Shown here: in pieces, positions 61,362 to 64,000 of the stretch
Position numbering within the stretch: position 1 is the first letter of the stretch
Layout: each line of letters begins with the position of its first letter
Assembly (NCBI RefSeq): GCF_017744655.1
Contig: NZ_JAGIAW010000014.1
Location: 353,722-417,721 of the forward strand
DNA length: 64,000 nucleotides
Direction: 5' to 3'
From: Devosia sp.
Lineage (GTDB): Bacteria > Pseudomonadota > Alphaproteobacteria > Rhizobiales > Devosiaceae
Translations under genes and position numbers: made by a program
Notes under the pieces: generated by a model
The model's input: only the letters and a program-made list of their open reading frames with translations
The model's database searches: none
Told to the model about the DNA's origin: nothing

Positions 61362-63122
61362 ATGGCATCGACAAAGGTTTTAGCCGAACATCGCGGCGAC
61401 GAGATGCTGCGCAAGGAGTTCAAGGGCGTCGCGGTCTTCCTGTTCTGGATCTCGGGCATCATCAATGTGCTGGCCCTGACCGGCTCGTTCTACATGCTGC
61501 AGATCTATGATCGGGCTCTCACCAGCGGCTCCATCCCCACCCTCTTGGCGCTCTCCATTCTCGTCATCGGCCTCTATCTCTTCCAGGGCGTCTTCGACAT
61601 CGTGCGCAGCCAGCTCCTCGTCCGCATCGGGGCACGCTTTGATCGCATGCTGGCCCCCATCGCCCATCGCGTCAGCGTCGACATGCCCCGCTTCGGCTTT
61701 TCCACAGGCGAAGCACTGGAACGCGGCCGCGATGTCGACACCATCCGCACCTTCATGGGCAGCCAGGGCCCGGTGGCCCTCTTCGATCTGCCCTGGGTGC
61801 CGCTCTATATTTTGTTCGTCTACTTCCTCCACCCCGTCCTCGGCGCCCTGACCCTGGGCGGTGCCTTCGTCCTGACCCTCCTCACCATCTGGACCGAACT
61901 CAAGTCGCGCAAATTGGCCGCCGCGGCCCAACAGGCCTTTCTCACCCGCAATGCCGTGGCCGATTCCAATGCCCGCAATGCCGATATCCTGAAGGCCATG
62001 GGCTTTGCCGGCCGCGCCGTCAGCCGCTTCAACGAGGTCAACCAGGACCATCTGACCCTGCAAACCCGCGCCAGCGATGTCATCGGCACCTTTGGCGCCT
62101 TCTCGCGCATTTTGCGGATGGTGCTGCAATCGGCTTTGCTCGGGGTCGGTGCTTACCTGACGATCCAGGGCCAGATGTCTGCCGGCGCCATCATCGCCGT
62201 CTCGGTCGCCTCCTCTCGCGCTCTCGCCCCCATCGACATGGCCATTGGCAATTGGAAAGGCGTCGTCGCCGCCCGCCAGGCGTTCAAGCGGTTGCGCGAT
62301 ACCATGGTCGCCCTCGCGGGCATGACCAAGCCGCTCGACCTGCCGGCCCCGACCAAGTCGCTCAAGGTGGACAAGATCTCGGTGGCCGCTCCCGCCTCTG
62401 GTCGCGTGTTGTTGACCGAAGTCGCCTTCGAGCTCAATGCCGGCCAGGGTCTTGGGGTGATCGGTCCCAGCGGCGGCGGCAAGACCACGCTCGTGCGCGC
62501 CCTTACCGGCATCTGGCCATCCCTGCGCGGCGCCATCCGTCTCGACGAGGCCGACCTCACCCAGTGGGATGAAGAAAAGCTCGGTCAATATATCGGCTAT
62601 CTCCCCCAGGACGTGGCGCTTCTCGATGGCACGATCGTGGAAAACATCACCCGCCTCTCGCCCCAGCGCGATGCCCGCGCCATTGTCGCGGCCACAAGAG
62701 CCGCCGGCGTCCACGAGATGATCGTCAGGCTCCCCGATGGCTATGACACCCAGCTCGGTCCCATGGGCACCGCCCTCTCGGCCGGCCAGCGCCAGCGCAT
62801 TGGTCTCGCCCGGGCCCTTTACGGCGATCCCTTCGTTGTCATCATGGACGAACCCAATGCCTTCCTCGATGCCGAGGGCGAAGCGGCACTGAACCTGGCC
62901 ATCCGCCAGATCCGGGCCCGCGGCGGCATTGCCGTGGTCGTTGCCCATCGCCCCTCGATCCTGGCCGAAGTCGACATGGTCGCCGTCATCCAGAACGGCA
63001 GGCTCACCGCCTTCGGCCCCAAGGACGAGATCGTCGCCGGCCAGCGCCAGGCCAATGTCAACACCAATGCCAATGGCCTCAAGGTTGTCGAGCCGCGTAC
63101 GGAAACAGGAGGCATGGCATGA
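61362..63122 (+). CDS. Type I secretion ABC transporter, PrtD/HlyB class without C39 domain
   Basis: 586 residues: transmembrane domain (about 15-320, six helices) and nucleotide-binding domain with Walker A GPSGGGKTT (368-376), Q-loop YLPQDV near 412, signature LSAGQ (472-476), Walker B VVIMDEPNA near 495 and H-loop VAHRP. No N-terminal peptidase domain, as in exporters of RTX proteins. It follows the peroxidase gene after a terminator, implying low readthrough or its own promoter. Probable clients are the peroxidase and the RTX deacetylase. The membrane-fusion (HlyD-type) partner is not in the window. Confidence 0.93.
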   Translation: MASTKVLAEHRGDEMLRKEFKGVAVFLFWISGIINVLALTGSFYMLQIYDRALTSGSIPTLLALSILVIGLYLFQGVFDIVRSQLLVRIGARFDRMLAPIAHRVSVDMPRFGFSTGEALERGRDVDTIRTFMGSQGPVALFDLPWVPLYILFVYFLHPVLGALTLGGAFVLTLLTIWTELKSRKLAAAAQQAFLTRNAVADSNARNADILKAMGFAGRAVSRFNEVNQDHLTLQTRASDVIGTFGAFSRILRMVLQSALLGVGAYLTIQGQMSAGAIIAVSVASSRALAPIDMAIGNWKGVVAARQAFKRLRDTMVALAGMTKPLDLPAPTKSLKVDKISVAAPASGRVLLTEVAFELNAGQGLGVIGPSGGGKTTLVRALTGIWPSLRGAIRLDEADLTQWDEEKLGQYIGYLPQDVALLDGTIVENITRLSPQRDARAIVAATRAAGVHEMIVRLPDGYDTQLGPMGTALSAGQRQRIGLARALYGDPFVVIMDEPNAFLDAEGEAALNLAIRQIRARGGIAVVVAHRPSILAEVDMVAVIQNGRLTAFGPKDEIVAGQRQANVNTNANGLKVVEPRTETGGMA

Positions 63123-64000
63123 TCATCGAGGCCAAATCCAGCCAGCAGCAGCAGCAAAAGACCGATCCAGCGGACCTGAGGAAAAAGCTCGAGTTCAACG
63201 TCCCTGAAAAGGCCTCGCGCCTGCCGGTCTATATCGCCCTCTTCTTCACCGGCATTGCCGCCTACATAAAGAGCGCCTTCCCCGCCGGAGCCCAGGACCA
63301 TGCTCCTGCCGGCGCCGAGCCCAATCCTGCCGCCAATAGTGGCGCCCCGCGCGGCACCCGCCAGGAGCCCGGCGGTCCCGGGGTCGATCTCATGACCACC
63401 GGCTCCATCGAGGAGGAGCAACAGCCCAGAAGCGCGGTGCGCCATGCGGCCGGGGACTGGGACGAGGCCTTTACCATGCCCGACCCCATCGCCTTCCACT
63501 ATACCGCGGCCTCCTTCGACTTCCTCGGCCCCAATGTCGCCCCCTTCTTCCCTGCTGCCGTCCACTACCGGCCGCAGAACGACAATGCCGCGCTCGTCGA
63601 TCGCGCCGAACCGAACATCACCACCTCTCCATCGGCCCCCAAACCGCATCATGACACGGCTCCCACCGACCTCACCGAGAACAATGGCCCGGACAGTGCC
63701 AATGACGACGACGAAGACGACGACGAAGATCAGGACCAAAGCCAAAATCGTGCCCCCACCGTGCTCGGCCCCGTCCGCCTCAACGACGTCTTTGCCGGCC
63801 AGGTGGTCCTGATCGGTCTCTCCCAACTGCTCTTCGGGGCCAGCGATCCCGACAATGACATCCTGACCATCAACGACCTCACCGCCTCTGGCGGCACCCT
63901 GGTGCAGACCAATCACGGCTGGTCCTTCATCACCGTGCCGGGCATGCTCGGCCTTGTCACCTTCACCTATGAGATCAGCGACGGCCTCCTCCACATCGTC
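63119..64000 (+). CDS. Membrane-anchored cadherin-like surface protein (3' truncated by window)
   Basis: Starts in the ATGA overlap with the exporter stop and stays open to the last base (294 codons visible). N-terminal cytoplasmic Gln-rich stretch (SSQQQQQK), one transmembrane helix (RLPVYIALFFTGIAAYIKSAF, about 34-54), a low-complexity Pro/Ala-rich region (55-190), an acidic linker (about 193-208), then a cadherin-like domain (NRAPTVLGPVRLNDV...FGASDPDNDILTIND) that continues past the edge. No cleavable signal or MFP motif is visible, so this is not an ordinary HlyD. Translational coupling with the exporter suggests a shared role at the cell surface, such as a retained adhesin or anchor. 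Confidence 0.75.
   Translation, partial: MIIEAKSSQQQQQKTDPADLRKKLEFNVPEKASRLPVYIALFFTGIAAYIKSAFPAGAQDHAPAGAEPNPAANSGAPRGTRQEPGGPGVDLMTTGSIEEEQQPRSAVRHAAGDWDEAFTMPDPIAFHYTAASFDFLGPNVAPFFPAAVHYRPQNDNAALVDRAEPNITTSPSAPKPHHDTAPTDLTENNGPDSANDDDEDDDEDQDQSQNRAPTVLGPVRLNDVFAGQVVLIGLSQLLFGASDPDNDILTINDLTASGGTLVQTNHGWSFITVPGMLGLVTFTYEISDGLLHIV

Noticed and set aside
61380..62948. 522-codon antisense frame over the type I exporter
   Set aside because: Composition (Gly/Asp/His/Ala-rich) is that of a GC-driven shadow; the sense frame has all ABC motifs.

Overview
The window reads as chromosome of a GC-rich alphaproteobacterium. I infer the Hyphomicrobiales, plausibly the Devosia relatives, from the dense sugar ABC transporters, long ArgG, Rhizobiales-style intergenic palindromes and RTX/type I secretion genes; no rRNA marker is present to confirm this. 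There are no tRNA, rRNA, CRISPR, IS or phage genes.

Left part (1-33539), carbohydrate uptake and catabolism. Three carbohydrate ABC systems appear. The first (1-4945, cut by the window edge) has two permeases followed by an SDR, a TIM-barrel isomerase, a Gfo/Idh dehydrogenase and a FadR-type GntR regulator. The second (12836-20155) has a GH2 glycosidase, ATPase, binding protein and two permeases, opposite a LacI regulator. The third (22557-30265) has a binding protein, two permeases, ATPase, a PHP metallohydrolase, a TIM-barrel isomerase and a Gfo/Idh enzyme; a LacI gene follows, and a divergent LacI plus a GH38-like glycosidase (DUF5054) sit on the other side. Between the first two lie an AraC/SDR pair, argG, a secreted GH43-like protein and a type V autotransporter. 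Twin operators and hairpins after the binding-protein genes show how the operons are probably regulated.

Middle (33644-37683): an M3 oligopeptidase and glmS, separated by perfect palindromes.

Right part (37834-64000), the most unusual region. It holds a Pel-type exopolysaccharide locus: pelE-like, pelF, pelG and pelD on the plus strand, and, divergently, a GH114 hydrolase, a membrane-anchored TPR protein and a 1918-residue protein carrying the PelA-like reductase-like and deacetylase domains. The architecture is atypical. PelA is split; its deacetylase half has gained four tandem beta-sandwich repeats and an RTX/type I secretion tail; PelD ends before its GAF/GGDEF part; and no PelB barrel or PelC is present. 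A two-component system follows, with a perfect FNR/FixK box upstream of the kinase. Next comes a 3013-residue animal-type haem peroxidase with RTX repeats, then a PrtD-type type I ABC exporter translationally coupled to a membrane-anchored cadherin-like protein that runs off the window. My working hypothesis is one cell-surface/biofilm island: a Pel-like polymer, an exported enzyme that deacetylates it outside the cell, and an exported peroxidase (possibly of the Mn-oxidising MopA type), under oxygen-linked and two-component control instead of direct c-di-GMP control through PelD.
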